Assembly: GCA_002633005.1 (NCBI GenBank)
Contig: NMRA01000014.1
Span: forward strand, 624,970-686,969
Length of the DNA stretch: 62,000 bases
Direction of reading: 5' to 3'
From: Phoronis australis
Taxonomy: Eukaryota; Phoronida; Phoronidae
In this document: positions 22,128 to 34,174 of the stretch, in pieces
Layout: every line of letters starts with the position of its first letter
Numbering within the stretch: position 1 is the stretch's first letter
Notes under the pieces: model-generated
The model's input: the letters and a program-made list of their open reading frames with translations, nothing else
Database searches by the model: none
Told to the model about the DNA's origin: nothing
Position numbers and translations under genes: made by a program

Positions 22128-23880
22128 GTAATAAGTTATATAATTCTACACAGTTTGTAATAATTTCGGTTTTTTATGCTTGTGTACAATGAGAAGGAAA
22201 TAGAAATTATTTTTGGACATGTCAAATTTACCCAGTACAGCAGAGGGTCTACGAGCGCACAGAAACTCATTCTGGTTTGTATTTCCACTTGAGTCTGTTC
22301 TGGCGCAGTGTCAGCGAACAATCGAGAGAAACACAGGTAATTCTACGTACAGCCTAATTCTTTTATTCGAGTGCCGTCAGTACATAGACAAACCCGTAAA
22401 CTGAAATAAACAAAATCAACAGGAAAACGACAATTCGCAAGCGTAGTCGCTAATCATTTCAGCTTTATAAAGAATAAGCACAACTGCACTGTATGGGGCT
22501 TTAAAACTGAGGAAATGTTGTGGTTTCAATAATTAATGACAAACTTACCTTTTGATGAAAAATTTATTCAATCATCAAAGTGTAACATTAACGGGTTTTC
22601 TACTGACAATAAGACAATCGACACAGTCACTGAATGTCATTTCCCCATAATGTGTACCAAATTGAAAAGTTTTTACCATTAGTATAAAGCCTTTCTTCTG
22701 AAAGAAAATGTTAATGTCACGCAGTGAGAAAGGACAGGTATTTATACCAGATGCTTTTGGTTTTCATTTCACAGAAATCTAGTTTCAATAGCCTATATAA
22801 GTGCTTGTAAAAAAGGTCCAGTTTCGGCACGTGGCTTTCCTCCAGGTTACCTCATTCAGCCTCAATTAGGTCCTTGAAGGTAAACACAACAGCATATAAC
22901 TTGACTCGTTTTGTGCCCAAAATCTGACCCTGAACTAGACCAGTGTCACTACGTCTTCTTTAGCTTCAATCCAGCATGTTTCTTCCAGGAAAGGAAATAA
23001 GCTATTGTCCACACATGACTTATTGCCTTTGAAAGGGTATCCTCACCAACGAGGCTGACTTGTGTAGCAGTAGATATAGTTCCTCTTCATACACAAACAA
23101 CACATTGTCTTATGGTAACTTCGTACTGAGATTCACATTTCACCAAGGCCACTGACATGTACATTGCGCAATGCAGCACTAATGGTGTGTGGAAATGCTG
23201 TGGGAAGAGAAAGGAGTAACAAAGCTTGTTCGTTGTCTCCGATGAAGAAAGTAGGCTTTAACAACAGATCTACAGGTGCACTGGATGGGAATATCTTGCT
23301 GGTTAGCTTCAGTCAACTGCTTAAAACCAATTTTGTCCATTCAGGGTCGATGCAGAAGCGATGCATATCTCCCCTGCACGGTACAAGCCCTCAAACCTAA
23401 AAATCAAAGGTCACATGAAGACAGACATTATAGAATTTCATTTCAATGTGTAATAAATTTCCGGAAGACAGGATTTGGAGTAAATAAATAGTCTAATGGA
23501 TATTTACGTACCCTTTGCCATGGCATTGGGATTGGGCTTGTAATCTCACTAACCCATATCGTGTTAAACATTCAGCATTCATTGATGTAACTGTCATTGA
23601 TAAACCTGTTTGAAATCATTCCAAACAATAATACGGCTTTGATGTACGAAAAGATCTCGACTGCTACGTCAAGTATCGTAACAAGCATCACAACAAAAAT
23701 TAACCCGACTGGTGACTGTCGCGAAGTTGACATCGGCGAGTATCTAAGTTAACACGCATCAGTAGAATAAACATGGAATAATCGTTAAAATAATCACAAA
23801 CCTTACCTTTGTATAAGGTCGTGCTTACTTTCTCTCATAGAAGCACCCTTTTCACGCAATCTCAGATTCAGTTTGCACAC
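22128..23880. other. Region without recognised gene
   Basis: Non-coding sequence on both strands; a few short open frames have no motif. Confidence 0.55.
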
Positions 23881-23994
23881 CTACAAGCCATTTCACCATG
23901 TATTTAAAGGGCTCGCGAAATCGAGGCTGTTAGTCTATCACCACCAGTACACGCACGCCCTCTAGTTAATGTAAATTTTCCGAATAGCCCCATT
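23881..23994 (+). repeat. Dispersed 115-base direct repeat, copy 1
   Basis: Matches 33328-33448 over its whole length (shared phrases CACCATGTATTTAAAG, GCTCGCGAA, CCCTCTAGTTAATGTAA). A TATTTAAA word is shared by both. At 33 kb the match begins just to the right of the larger 0.7-kb repeat. Confidence 0.7.
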
Positions 23995-25647
23995 GGTTCA
24001 CCGACTACTCACAACATTAGCTATAACGGCCAAGTAACGCGGTTGAAGACGATTTAGTGAAGTGGCCGGCATCACGTTGGTTGTAGTGGAGACGAAAATT
24101 GTTCAACTGGAAACCATCCGCTGATAGACTGAGACTTGGCCAGTTATTGTCGATTCGCCACCAACATGGCGTACCAGGCTTAGGTGGTGAGACCTCTGTC
24201 GACGGGTGGTGATCTGGCTCACATTATAGGACAAGTATGCAGACAACATCACTGTGTTTAAAGTAATAGCATAAAACCCTATTTGAGCTACTCCAAGAGC
24301 AGTATAAAAAGACGATAAACCGGTAATGAAAGAGCCGTCCTTGTGAACTTCGTGAATGATTGTTAATAACAGTCTGGTTGTTTTAAAAGAGGCATGGAAA
24401 CAATTCCTGACGATATTACCATCTCGCAACATCATCATCACTCAGATTCCATTTTCTTTAAAAAATGAAGTGATTTTCTACATTGCACAGTGGAGCAGAC
24501 GACAGAAACGGAGTCGTTGTGCCCAGTGCCACTGCCGGTCGCCTGGGATATCGCGGGAGAGTGCCTATACTTAGCCATATTTCCGTTACGATTGCGCCGT
24601 GTTCNCATAACAATGATTGAGGGCACGTATATGTCTCTAGAATTGCTGTTAAGACGGAGATTCCCACATGTGCATAAGTGAAACACATCCGACGAGAATC
24701 GTCCTCGAGTCCTCGATAATACCCGAAGTGTTCCTAGTGCAACTGTTCACTACTTCTGTGTTGACTTCCATATTTGGAAACTTACTGATTTCATTGGGCC
24801 GTTCTTGTTCACTTTCACATTTAAGAAAGGTTGCACAGTAGACATAAAACATGATTTGTTATTTTGGTATGTTTGTATACTTAAGACGGGCTTTTTGGTA
24901 GAATCTGCAAATGCTTGAAATGTTGGCGGATGCAGTATAACCGATGGAGCTCATAATTTGCATGTTGCATTTAACCATCACATAGGTTGTTATACTGCAT
25001 TTTTTTTGCTGAAGGTTCGGTTTTCAAAAAGTCACAAAAAATGTGTTTTTTCCCGTTTATTATGAGAAACTTGACACTAGAGTGTACCTCAAAAACAGGC
25101 AAATGTATTCCGCTTCATCTGCTGTTACATTGGATAATTAGCCTTAAAAAGCAATTGGCTATTATAAATAACTGTATTTTGTCCAAATAAAAAAAAATAA
25201 ACGACTTCCTTGGTCTTCTTTGTTGATTTACCGTCGTTCTATTGAGGGCAGTGAAGTGAGGTGTACAAAAACGTGATTTTTGTCCAAGTTCAAAGACTTA
25301 TTTTTAGGAATCGCAGAGGTTTACCCAAAAAAGATATGCATTTATGCTTGAATTGGACTTCGCTCTTTTATTTCATCCATAGTCAATATTGGTAAAACTT
25401 ACCCCACGCTCACAATTTTGAAACGATCGGCCGTAGTGAATTTTCGAAAATGCCCTTGAGGCGTCGCTAGTAAACGGTCATAAATTGCTAATTTTGGTAT
25501 ATTCGGCGTCATGCTTGTACTTTGCACTGTGATGTAATAAGTCAAAGTCCAAAACACACTTAATGAATGGCATGACACAGGGCGAAAGGGTTAGCTATAT
25601 CGGCTTTCATCTCAGAGCCTTTCGGTTCGAGATTAGCACAAATCAAA
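23995..25647. other. Region without recognised gene
   Basis: Contains one ambiguous base at 24605. The longest open frame (minus, 24103-24441) has hydrophobic stretches but no recognised family and no splice context. Confidence 0.5.
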
Positions 25648-26043
25648 ATGGCTGTAGCAGACGGCTTCAGCTGTTCGTTTGCAGAAAGATCAAGCTGTAA
25701 ATGCTCAATAGTGGGCAAACAAAGAAACCTGTTACCGGTTAGTTGCTGCAAAAATAATACGGCGAGCCATATGAAACAAATTAATGTGTTTGAAGACATT
25801 GAGGAATGGCAGTTGTTTATGAACCGAGGATTTGAGCAACTAGACGAGCTTGAAGTTGAACACTGTGATCAGTATGTCCCCGACACCGCTTGGGGTTTCG
25901 GCCGAAGAAACACTGTTGTTATCCAGGTCATCGTGGTCGAAGGGGTGGAGGCATAACTGCATCCAAGTCGAGCAGACCGCTGACCATGAAGTTCGCAAGT
26001 GTTGTAAAAAGTTTCAGAAATGAGATCTTACCCATAGGCACAG
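25648..26043 (+). pseudogene. Decayed N-terminal exon of an uncharacterised C2H2-family gene
   Basis: From the ATG at 25648 a frame encodes about 90 residues (with CSFAERSSCKCSIVG and FEDIEEWQLF). At about 25890 the likely coding frame shifts to one reading FRPKKHCCYPGHRGRRGGG and SSRPLTMKFASVVKSF, ending at a donor (CACAG|GTGAGG). The K-K-x-C-C-x-P segment followed by a basic stretch is what I recall at the N-terminus of a group of uncharacterised invertebrate proteins whose C-terminus has a C2H2 finger and a QIxxFFSRL block, which is found downstream here on the same strand (28033-30004). The frameshift argues for a pseudogene. Confidence 0.45.
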
Positions 26044-26563
26044 GTGAGGAATGTGAAAGCTTAATAGTAAAGCATTACTAATTTTGTAATTATGATTCGT
26101 CTCTGGCATAGACGTAGTCATTGGTGACCCGGGTTCAAGTGGATCAATTGCTCGCCATTGATCAATGCAAAATAATTTTTCCACCAGTGGTGAATCATTT
26201 CAATTTTGTATTTATCTTCCTGGTCTCATTCGCCCCACCCCCACCCAGTGCCTCAGCGTCGGCTCACCTGTTGAATACATCTGTGCCATTGATGACTTTT
26301 ATAACGTTACACCAGTATTGAAACGTCTTTGTTGATTTTAATTATCATGCAAGCACGCTGTCCTACTGTATTCACCTTCTAGTTTGATGGCTCATTGAGC
26401 CTCAGGCTGGAAATTGATTTTTAAGGCAGAACTACTATAATTTACGGTACATATCAAATTTGGTCTCTCCTGCTGGATCAAGGCCAAAATTATACCTTCT
26501 TAACCCCTCAGAGACTCTTAGTCCCAGACACAGTGCATCCATTTACCCATGCAGCACAATATT

Positions 26564-26728
26564 AGTGGCCGATTTAGGGTAGGGGAGGCAAGGGGCCATA
26601 CCCCTCTAAAATTCTCCCAGATTCCATTTAGCAGTACGAGGATGTGAATGTCTGACTGTCTGATGGGCAAAATCCTGGCTAAAACTCTGCCCTGGCCCTC
26701 CCTTACTCAAAATCCTAGATCTACCTCT
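26564..26728. mobile_element. Short MITE-like element
   Basis: About 165 bases with imperfect inverted ends: AGTGGCCGATTTAGGG on the left and CCTAGATCTACCTCT on the right. The ends share the AGNGGCGGATCTAGG pattern with sequences at 20787 and 32606. No coding capacity. Confidence 0.5.
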
Positions 26729-26792
26729 GCATGTGAGGGTAAGATGTTGTGATTTCTGGATGCAGTATGGCATACCAGTACAGTCAGTATAC

Positions 26793-26841
26793 AGGCGAAT
26801 GAATTGCAAATCACGGGCTGTGATTTGCAATTCATTCGCCT
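26793..26841. repeat. Perfect 22-base hairpin
   Basis: Two perfectly complementary 22-base arms (26793-26814 and 26820-26841) separated by GGGCT. It lies about 65 bases right of the MITE-like element. It could be a recent template-switch duplication or a structured RNA; nothing else supports a microRNA. Confidence 0.9.
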
Positions 26842-27512
26842 ACATACAATGGCTTTGGTTAGCAGTGAAGAAAGGTCATCTGCTGTGATCGAGTCTTGAA
26901 CCTGGTGTTGTTCTTGCGTCATAACCAATCATGGTAAGAGCTAATGTCCCTAGGTGAGTAAATTAGAGGCCTTCATACAGGCCAGACCATTTGAAGAACC
27001 ATGCAGAAGTCACAACAGACTGGTGATGACAGTGACCAAGTGGTATGAAACAGCAAATTTAGGTGACTGTTGTGTTGTAATACGTGAATGCTCCTGCCCA
27101 ACCGAGATGAGACCAACTTCCGAAAGATTGAGTTAACATGACACTGCACTCATTCTACAGTTTTTGCATCCAAAGTGCAACGTGTGGCAAGCTTTTGTCC
27201 TGTTTCCTCGCAGTTAGTCACTATCTTATATCCTGATTGTTATGTAATCCATTATCCTAACACTGGTAGTTAAACTTTTTATTCTTGCATTTTGGGTTAC
27301 AGTGCTTCTCAAATCTTTGCAAAAGGACAAATATTAGGGGTAAATGTCCAATAAGTGACAGGCCCTAGGGTCGACCACCACAGTTTTTTTGTCGCACCAT
27401 CAAGAGTAGAATGTCTGTTAGTGGTTTATGTATGGTTCTTTGGAATTCCATGGAGAAGAATTGATAAAAAACTAGTCTGTTATTATAACTGCAACTTACT
27501 TTTTGATTGCAG

Positions 27513-27601
27513 CTATTTGTGGTAGTTGTGGATGGTTGGTCTATAAATAACAGAAAGAACACTGTGGTGAGGGTACGTCATCTCAAGCTTCAGGGGAATT
27601 G
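27513..27601 (+). pseudogene. Possible small exon of the same decayed gene
   Basis: An 89-base segment with a strong acceptor (TTTTTGATTGCAG) and consensus donor (G|GTAAGT), open in one frame (LFVVVVDGW ... VRHLKLQGN). Position and strand fit the gene between 25.6 and 30.0 kb, but no homology is recognised. Confidence 0.35.
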
Positions 27602-28032
27602 GTAAGTTATAATGGAAAAAATGCCCCACAAGCTGTGAATCACTACCCAGTGGTATGAAGTGCTCATTGTTTTTTAAATTTACCATCATGTTACTAAAAA
27701 TGTTATGACTACCAAATGATATTGACCCATTGTCATTGAGATTGATTGGCGGACTTTAGGAATGAATGAAGGAATGGATGTTCATACTAGTAGCTGGTGC
27801 CTTTACATACATGTAGTATAGGGGGATAAAATAGTTTATTGGCGACCTGTTTTTTACCTAATTTTTTAGCCCATCCTGAGCCTATGTTCGGGGTACTGGC
27901 AGTGAATCTTTGTGTCACTTGGTCATCAGTGAGTTGTTTTTATATGTCATTCACTCTTTAGGTAAAATCATTTCTTTGTTTTTGAATTACAATAAATCTT
28001 GTTTTTAGGAGTGAGGTGCTGGAAAGCATACA

Positions 28033-28324
28033 AAATTAGGAAAGGTTCTGTTGTAAAGCTACCTGCAGACACCCAGTCATCAAACTGACAACGCTGGAAG
28101 AACCTTGCGTAACACATTCTCCAAGACCTTTGCAGCCAGATACCTCAAGGTCTCAACTAATTCTGTGTAAGGAACCTGATTGCCATCTGTCATTTGGCTC
28201 CAAGACAGAGCTGGATGCCCACACTGAAGAAGGGTGGCATGAGAAGAAGCAAGCAGACAACCAAACAGTTTTTGACGGCATCAGACAAAAATGGGCTGCA
28301 ATCATTTCTGGCATTAAAAAAAAG
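28033..28324 (+). pseudogene. C2H2 zinc-finger exon of the decayed gene
   Basis: The open frame ends at a donor (AAAAG|GTAAAC). It encodes a single C2H2 finger: C-x4-C (CKEPDC), twelve residues, H-x5-H, with the SF...L core spacing (HLSFGSKTELDAH), followed by a helix-like basic tail (GIRQKWAAIISGIKKK). The upstream border is uncertain because stops appear before about 28033. The next block of the family follows at 29448. The finger itself is intact; the gene is judged broken from its neighbours. Confidence 0.5.
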
Positions 28325-29277
28325 GTAAACAATTTGTGCTGTAATGTATAACTTGAGCACATAATTAAATATCCTATCCTCAGTATTCTGTTAGATGAAT
28401 GCATTCGTTTGTGTGTAAGCCGTGGGCTTGGTTACTCCGAAAAATGAGACTGTGCCTCTGCACACATGAACTTGTCTTGCACATTTGTACAAAAACCCAT
28501 AAGGTTCTACAAATATTCAGGTGCAAACACAAATTTCAATTATGCTTGATGTGATATACTAACATGTAATCCATGAACCAACCAATGGTGGAAATGGTTC
28601 CATGTTCTTGCCTGTAAATTCCAATTGCGGTCCTCTAAAACCCAATCCTCAACCAGCAGAAACGAAAGAAATCTGCAGTTCCAGACCTTCGAACTCCACA
28701 CTAGCTAAAAATGCTTGGTACACTTGGACTAAACTCCTGTCCTTGGAATCATGTTATAAAGGAAGTTCAGATGAGAAATCTTCATGGCATTGGAATTTGG
28801 TGCTTGTGTAAGGATATTTTACAATGCAAAAGTGGAGATTAGGAGCACGGGTCTAGGGATTTGTATCGCAGGGTTGGAGTTTACAGAATTGGTTAAGGAT
28901 TTGTTTGCATCCCGTGATAGAAGTTTCCCTAGGCAGCTTTGGTTTGAACTAAGTGGCATGAGGAGTGGGCCCATACCCAAGCAAGAGGGTGTATGTGTGA
29001 GAATTAATAAAAGCAGGGGAGTTCGTAAGTTAAATTAGTGTGTTGTCCATTGACTGGAGTACTTGCCATTGCTTTGGAAAGTAGTATTTAGCAACTTTTT
29101 TGTTTTGGCAAAGTGTGTTGGACGGAAATTAAAATAAAAAAATACAGAAGTGTTACTAGATTACATGTAATGTGCAACACTAACTTGTCATATAAAAAAC
29201 AACGGGTTCCAACCCAAAATATGAAGCAAATGCGATGCTTTACAAAAATGACACTGCACTGTGTTTTAACAGTCTAG

Positions 29278-29309
29278 GAATGAAAATCAGTTTTTACTGA
29301 TTTTCATTC
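29278..29309. repeat. Perfect 14-base hairpin
   Basis: GAATGAAAATCAGT, a TTTT loop and the exact complement. AT-rich; may be chance or a small structured element. Confidence 0.75.
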
Positions 29310-29447
29310 TGTTTTTTAAATAGAAATGATCACAGCGTTATACAAAATCATGTCTGACATATGATGGAATTATCTTCCATGCAATTTCTTCATGAATACT
29401 GTGTTAGGTAGAAAATTTCAATGTTTTTTTCAAAATGTTCGTTTCAG

Positions 29448-30004
29448 AGGCTAGCATTCAAATAGAAAAAGAGGTCTTTGGTGTGTCCACCCTGGAAAAG
29501 GGTTGGGGACTGAAATCCTCAAAAAAAAGATTACGAATGACAACTGGTGTTAGACATGCAGTTCTTGACAAAGATCTACAACGATGATGAGAAGAGTGGC
29601 CAGAAATTGAACCCTGACCAGTGCATGCATCAAGTCCGTGCCAGCTTTAATTGTAAATGAGTGGAGAACATCAAAACAAATTGCAAACTTTTTTTCAAGA
29701 CTCACAGTTCAGAAAAAAAGACACCAGTTTGTGGACGATGAGGATGATGAGGATGTAGCCAATGACAGAGAAGCATGGGAACAAGAAGTTTGTGAAAATA
29801 TAATGAAAGAAATGGGTGTGCTTCATCCTGTGATGTTCGGAGATAAAGATTTGTGTGAGCTGCTCAAACAAAATGGGCTCTCAAAACTTAAAGTTGTGAC
29901 TAAGACAAATTTGTCGTACAGTTGGTATTGAATTCGGTCAACGGAAGTCAGAGGTGCTGTCAGCACTCACCGAGTACTTACAGATGTGTACCTGTTGCTT
30001 TTAA
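29448..30004 (+). pseudogene. C-terminal exon of the decayed C2H2-family gene, three frameshifts
   Basis: After an acceptor (GTTCGTTTCAG) the coding frame gives KGWGLKSSKKRLRM, then after a shift near 29561 FLTKIYNDDEKSGQKLNP, after another near 29645 RTSKQIANFFSRLTVQKK, an acidic stretch, and EKEMGV-type helix text with ELLKQNGLSKLKV. A third shift near 29900 leads to LRQICRTVGIEFGQRKSEV and a stop at 30002-30004. The order GWxLK, F..GxxSGxKxxP, SxQIxxFFSRL, LxxICxxxGI matches an uncharacterised animal family that also has the upstream C2H2 finger. Each shift is a one-base-type change, so decay is recent enough for all blocks to be legible. Confidence 0.55.
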
Positions 30005-30104
30005 AGTAGTGCACTTTATTGACTGTACCACGTCTAAATTGAAGACATTGTTATGGTATGGTAGAAGTCAGTTCAGAGCCTTTCATCTAAAGCACTGCTT
30101 CGTT

Positions 30105-31240
30105 TTCGTATATGCGCCCACATCTTTATATGTGGTTGCATATTGCCTTCATCTGTCTAGGCATTCGTCATCTGGCGTCCGCAGCTGTGTCTCCTAAACC
30201 CCTCACAGGAATTTGATGAGGTTAGGCAGATGTGTTCCTATCAAACTGACGACGGACAATGACGAATTTCGGACCTCTCCGACTACCGGTGTGCCCCCTA
30301 GTGGCATTTTTTTTCACTTACCTCTACATATTTGGAGGTCCTCGATGAATTTTCATAAAATTTGGCAGTTAGGCATCTCTTAGTGAGATGATGACATCCT
30401 CCCGTTGTGACAGATGCGAGGTACTTTGCGCCTCCTAGTGGCCATTTTTACTGCGTCCTCCCTTCTATCACCACTCTGAGGATGATTTTTAAAATTGGTG
30501 AAGAGGGCGACTGATGATTTTCCGACGACTTCAAATACTGTGGCAGTTTTGTTGTTTTTTTTTGTGCCCATGGCTGTTTCTCCTAAATCATTTGCAAGAT
30601 CATTTACTAAATGTATCAAGTATATTCATATGATGTTGACAATTACGGCGACGACTTTCGCATGGATCAGACAACCGTTGCACACCCTTATGGCAATTTA
30701 ATTTTTACATTTACCTCTGTAGTTTCAAAGGTCCTTCACGGATTTTCATAAAATTGGGTAGTTTGGGCATCTATTAGTTCTATTAGTGAGATAACGCTAT
30801 CCTCTTTGCGTTACCTACGTAGTGGCCATTTTTACTGTCAGTATTGTAAGTCTAATTGTTGGCGTCCACCTCTATCAACCAAACCAGTCTAGGGGTGATT
30901 TTGAAAATTGGCAAGGATGTTCTCAGTGTGATGACGATTTTGTATACTGTGGCGCCTCCTAGTGGTAGTTTTGTTTTGCACAAATTGTCTCCTAAACCAA
31001 CTGCAAGATCTTTATTAAACTTAGTAAACGTATTTATGTGAAGCTAACAATAGACAACTTTCAGGCAGATGCTGTGCCCCCTCGTGTCAATTTCAAATTT
31101 TTGTTTTCCTTTGTTTCTCTGAAATTCCTCGACAGATTTTTATGAAATCGGGTAAATAGCTTTCTGTTAAAGAAGCGGTGGCATGTTGCATTTTCAGATG
31201 GATTAGACATTTTGTGCCATCTAGTGGCCATTTTCATGAT
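30105..31240 (+). repeat. Dispersed repeat block B with CTCF-like words
   Basis: Related to blocks A and C. It begins with the degenerate hairpin (ATGCGCCCACATC ... ATGTGG) and continues with tandem diverged units. CTCF-core-like words occur at 30291-30304, 30428-30441, 30952-30965 and 31214-31227, with degraded ones near 30680, 30804-30823 and 31074. At about 30541 the word has been lost by a 13-base deletion between short direct repeats. No coding sequence. Confidence 0.72.
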
Positions 31241-32397
31241 ACAAATTAACAACTCTAGAACCTCATGGTTTGTGGTGCATTCGTGGGAGCATCTCAACGC
31301 TCCGCGTTGCTCTTGTGAGGTTTTAGTTCAGTTGCTGGCTCATATACATCTCATACATTACAGGAATGTGTAATCTGATGGAATAGCATTGGTNAGTAAA
31401 ACTTACTTTAGTCTGTAGCTCAAGAAATTGTCCGCTAAGAATAAGGAAACGGTGTTGAAATGGCGTGTGTAGCACCGACAGCCGTTATGCTGCACCAGAA
31501 TAATATCCCTTCATTTTTGGCATGTCCTAAGCCGAAAAATGATGTTGAAAAGCGTAAACTATGAATCAAACTGTACGGCCACACGAGCAGCTGAACTTAG
31601 CGATGTTGCTTGATAACTCGAAGGCTATAATAAACACAAATGTATTAGTTCCAAGATACGCACTTTTCAGCTTGGTGGCTATGGTGAAGGGCTATCTCAG
31701 ATTGTGACTCCCGAGTTTAGTATACGTCTGGCCGCCTTTGTCTCGACATCTGCTGGATCTCAGCTCTCTAGCGGTATAGTCCCCGGAAATTGTAGTTTTC
31801 AAGGACATTTTCATTTTATTTTTTTATTTATTTCAACCTAACAGATGTACGTTTTTGTTATTCATAAGCCCGTAGGCTGGCGTTCAAATGAACTTCTCTC
31901 CCCGTTAAAATTCAGAGACTCGATCTGCACAGGGATCGAGGGCACTGGATTACTGCCGGTAACTCAAAGCCTTGGTCGAGCTGTTGTCACTGAACATAAA
32001 CTGTTGAATTCCTTTTTGGCGTGTACCTCTAGTATACACTGTGTCTGTAGAGTTAGACAGAGCTCATTTTGAAGTTGTTCAGACATGATATTTAGATTTA
32101 TGAAGCTTTAAAAAAGAATTTGAGTTATTTTTGTAAATACCCTATTTTTTCAACTACCACACCAGACTTTTGTAATCTTTCAAGTTGTAACCATACCACG
32201 ACTTAGTAATTATGCTACCTTCAAAATTAAATGAAAGTTACCTTTATGGAATGAAAGTACAAAAAAATGCCAAGTTCGTAAGAAGGTAGGCCTAATTTTA
32301 ATGTCTTTATGGTGCAAGCGGACAATTCCATAGGCGCAAGCAAAATGAAACAGCAAGAGCGTGAAGCGTGAGGAAATATTGAGTTCAGTAACTAGGA
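31241..32397. other. Region without recognised gene
   Basis: Includes one ambiguous base at 31394. No exon or element identified. Confidence 0.55.
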
Positions 32398-32620
32398 CCG
32401 GTAGCGGAAGAGGGAGGGGGGGCTCAGACCCCAGATCGCGGCGGAATCGTGTTCCTGTTTTTTTTTTATTCCACCGATAGATTTTCCGAACAGAAGGTCC
32501 AAAGGTCTGCATCCCAGGCCCCTGCAACTTTCAGGCCGCCTGTGTACATACAATTGCACTTTGCCCAATTCCACGAGGCAACATGTTGGACCCCCCTTGT
32601 GGTATCCTAGATCCGCCACT
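32398..32620. mobile_element. MITE-like element, copy 2
   Basis: About 220 bases. The right end CCTAGATCCGCCACT and the left end GGTAGCGGAAGAGGG plus a G-run are imperfect inverted repeats. A T-tract lies in the centre. It abuts the large dispersed repeat that starts at about 32632. Confidence 0.45.
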
Positions 32621-32631
32621 AGTTCCAGACA

Positions 32632-33322
32632 TTAATTTGACTGACGTAGACACAGCCCCAGACATACCTCGCCGGAGCTACCTGTTTGCCTAGGACGAGA
32701 TGAATGGGTACATGAGCTATGAACCTGAATTTTTTTGATCAAAATATTTCGTTACAAGATTAGAAAAGCGTAGACGGTGCTGTCGACCTAGTCAGAGACT
32801 ATAGTGCATGTGTTGTCTGTAATCTATGACCTACTTTACTCCGGGAGTCCCACCAGTTGTGACCTACTTTTTATTTGGCGAAATTTAGCAGACGCCAGAA
32901 TAAAAATATCGGTGAATCTTTACTGATTTTATTAGAAAGATCATGAAATCTATGGAATCGTACAGATAATTCGCCTTGAAGGTACATACCCAGCTTTACA
33001 TGAACATACCGTATCAGTGGCCTTGTCATTTGCTAGGTGAAGGTGGCCCCGAGGCAGAGGGGTTCTTCGGATTTTCGCTGGCTCTTCGAGCCATTTTTTC
33101 ATCGTCACCTTTACAAATTCCCATATCATGAACGTACGATTCTCTGTTGAAAAGCATCGCCTCTTGTCTCTGTCGAAGCGTTTTCAAATAGTGCAAAAAC
33201 ACTCATCGATTCCACCAGGAACGTCGTTTAGCGATAGTGTATATTTGCCTCTGACATCTCGTTCGAATGTCGGGTATCACGTGACTTTTCGCATAGGGGC
33301 GGAGCTTGCGATAGGTCTATTG
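32632..33322 (+). repeat. 0.7-kb dispersed repeat, plus copy
   Basis: Closely similar, in inverted orientation, to 54021-54668 over nearly the whole length. On the minus strand (33257 downward) a broken frame encodes SEAN, LNDVPGGIDECF, KRFDRDKRRC and WEFVKV; the other copy has the same peptide with other breaks. The sequence may derive from a gene or an element. Family not recognised. Confidence 0.75.
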
Positions 33323-33327
33323 GCACG

Positions 33328-33448
33328 GCTGCAAGCCCTGTCACCATGTATTTAAAGAGCTCGCGAAGTCGAGGCTGATTATCTATCACCACTAGTATAC
33401 GCGCACCCTCTAGTTAATGTAATTTTTTCGAATAGTCCCATTTGTTTT
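33328..33448 (+). repeat. Dispersed 115-base direct repeat, copy 2
   Basis: Matches 23881-23994 and immediately follows the 0.7-kb repeat. The remaining bases to the Copia element (33449-33858) hold no recognised gene. Confidence 0.7.
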
Positions 33449-33863
33449 TTATCTAAAATACAAGATTTTTACAATGCACTGTCGTTTTTGCAAGATAGTT
33501 ACATGTTTTAAGAAAGCCTCATATTTCTGGCTGAGGAACTGACAACAGGCAAATAGGACAAAGTGCACTTTGTAGGAAATAACTACGGAAGAGACAAGAC
33601 TTTTTATTATAGATTATGAAGAGTTTAGGAATGGATAAACGAATTCTTATCGGGAAATTTTTGAAAAAATACAATATGGCAATATGGATGCTAGAGAGTG
33701 GCAAAGTTGGCCGATAATGGTTTCAGTGAAAACCACGAAATACCAGTATTTGCCACGCAAGAACAAAACATAAGAAATTGAAATGAGTTTCGAAAGATAT
33801 TCAATTATAGTCCTTTAAATCGTATCACCCATTTATTATCAGCTAGCTTTTCCTGGTTTCAAG

Positions 33864-34023
33864 TATTGAAAATCATTTATTAGTTTAAGTTCCTTGATCG
33901 ACCGCATTATTACGATTAGTTGTTTCGTTGTAGTTAGTCTCTTTTTTGCACAATAGATTGGGTCATTTTCACCACGTGTTGTGATTTCCTTTTCTTTGCA
34001 ACCAAAAGTGATATATTTCAACA
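33864..34023 (+). repeat. Copia 5' LTR
   Basis: 160 bases, expected start TGTTGAAAATC mutated to TATTGAAAATC, ending TTTCAACA. The ends form an inverted repeat with TGTTGAAA. It is followed by GGTTATGGGACCAGG, a likely primer-binding region. Confidence 0.9.
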
Positions 34024-34174
34024 GGTTATGGGACCAGGACGCTATTGTGACTTTGTAGAGGAATTGAATGAAATCTGGACGATTTTTGTGTGCCACTAAT
34101 AGGTTGATTTGTGACGTTGTGTCGTTGTTTTTGGACTTGAAAAACGGACGACTGTTGAACGTGAAAAATCAAAG

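Noticed and set aside
24103-24441. 112-residue minus-strand ORF with hydrophobic segments
   Set aside because: No family recognised and no supporting splice sites; left as unannotated.
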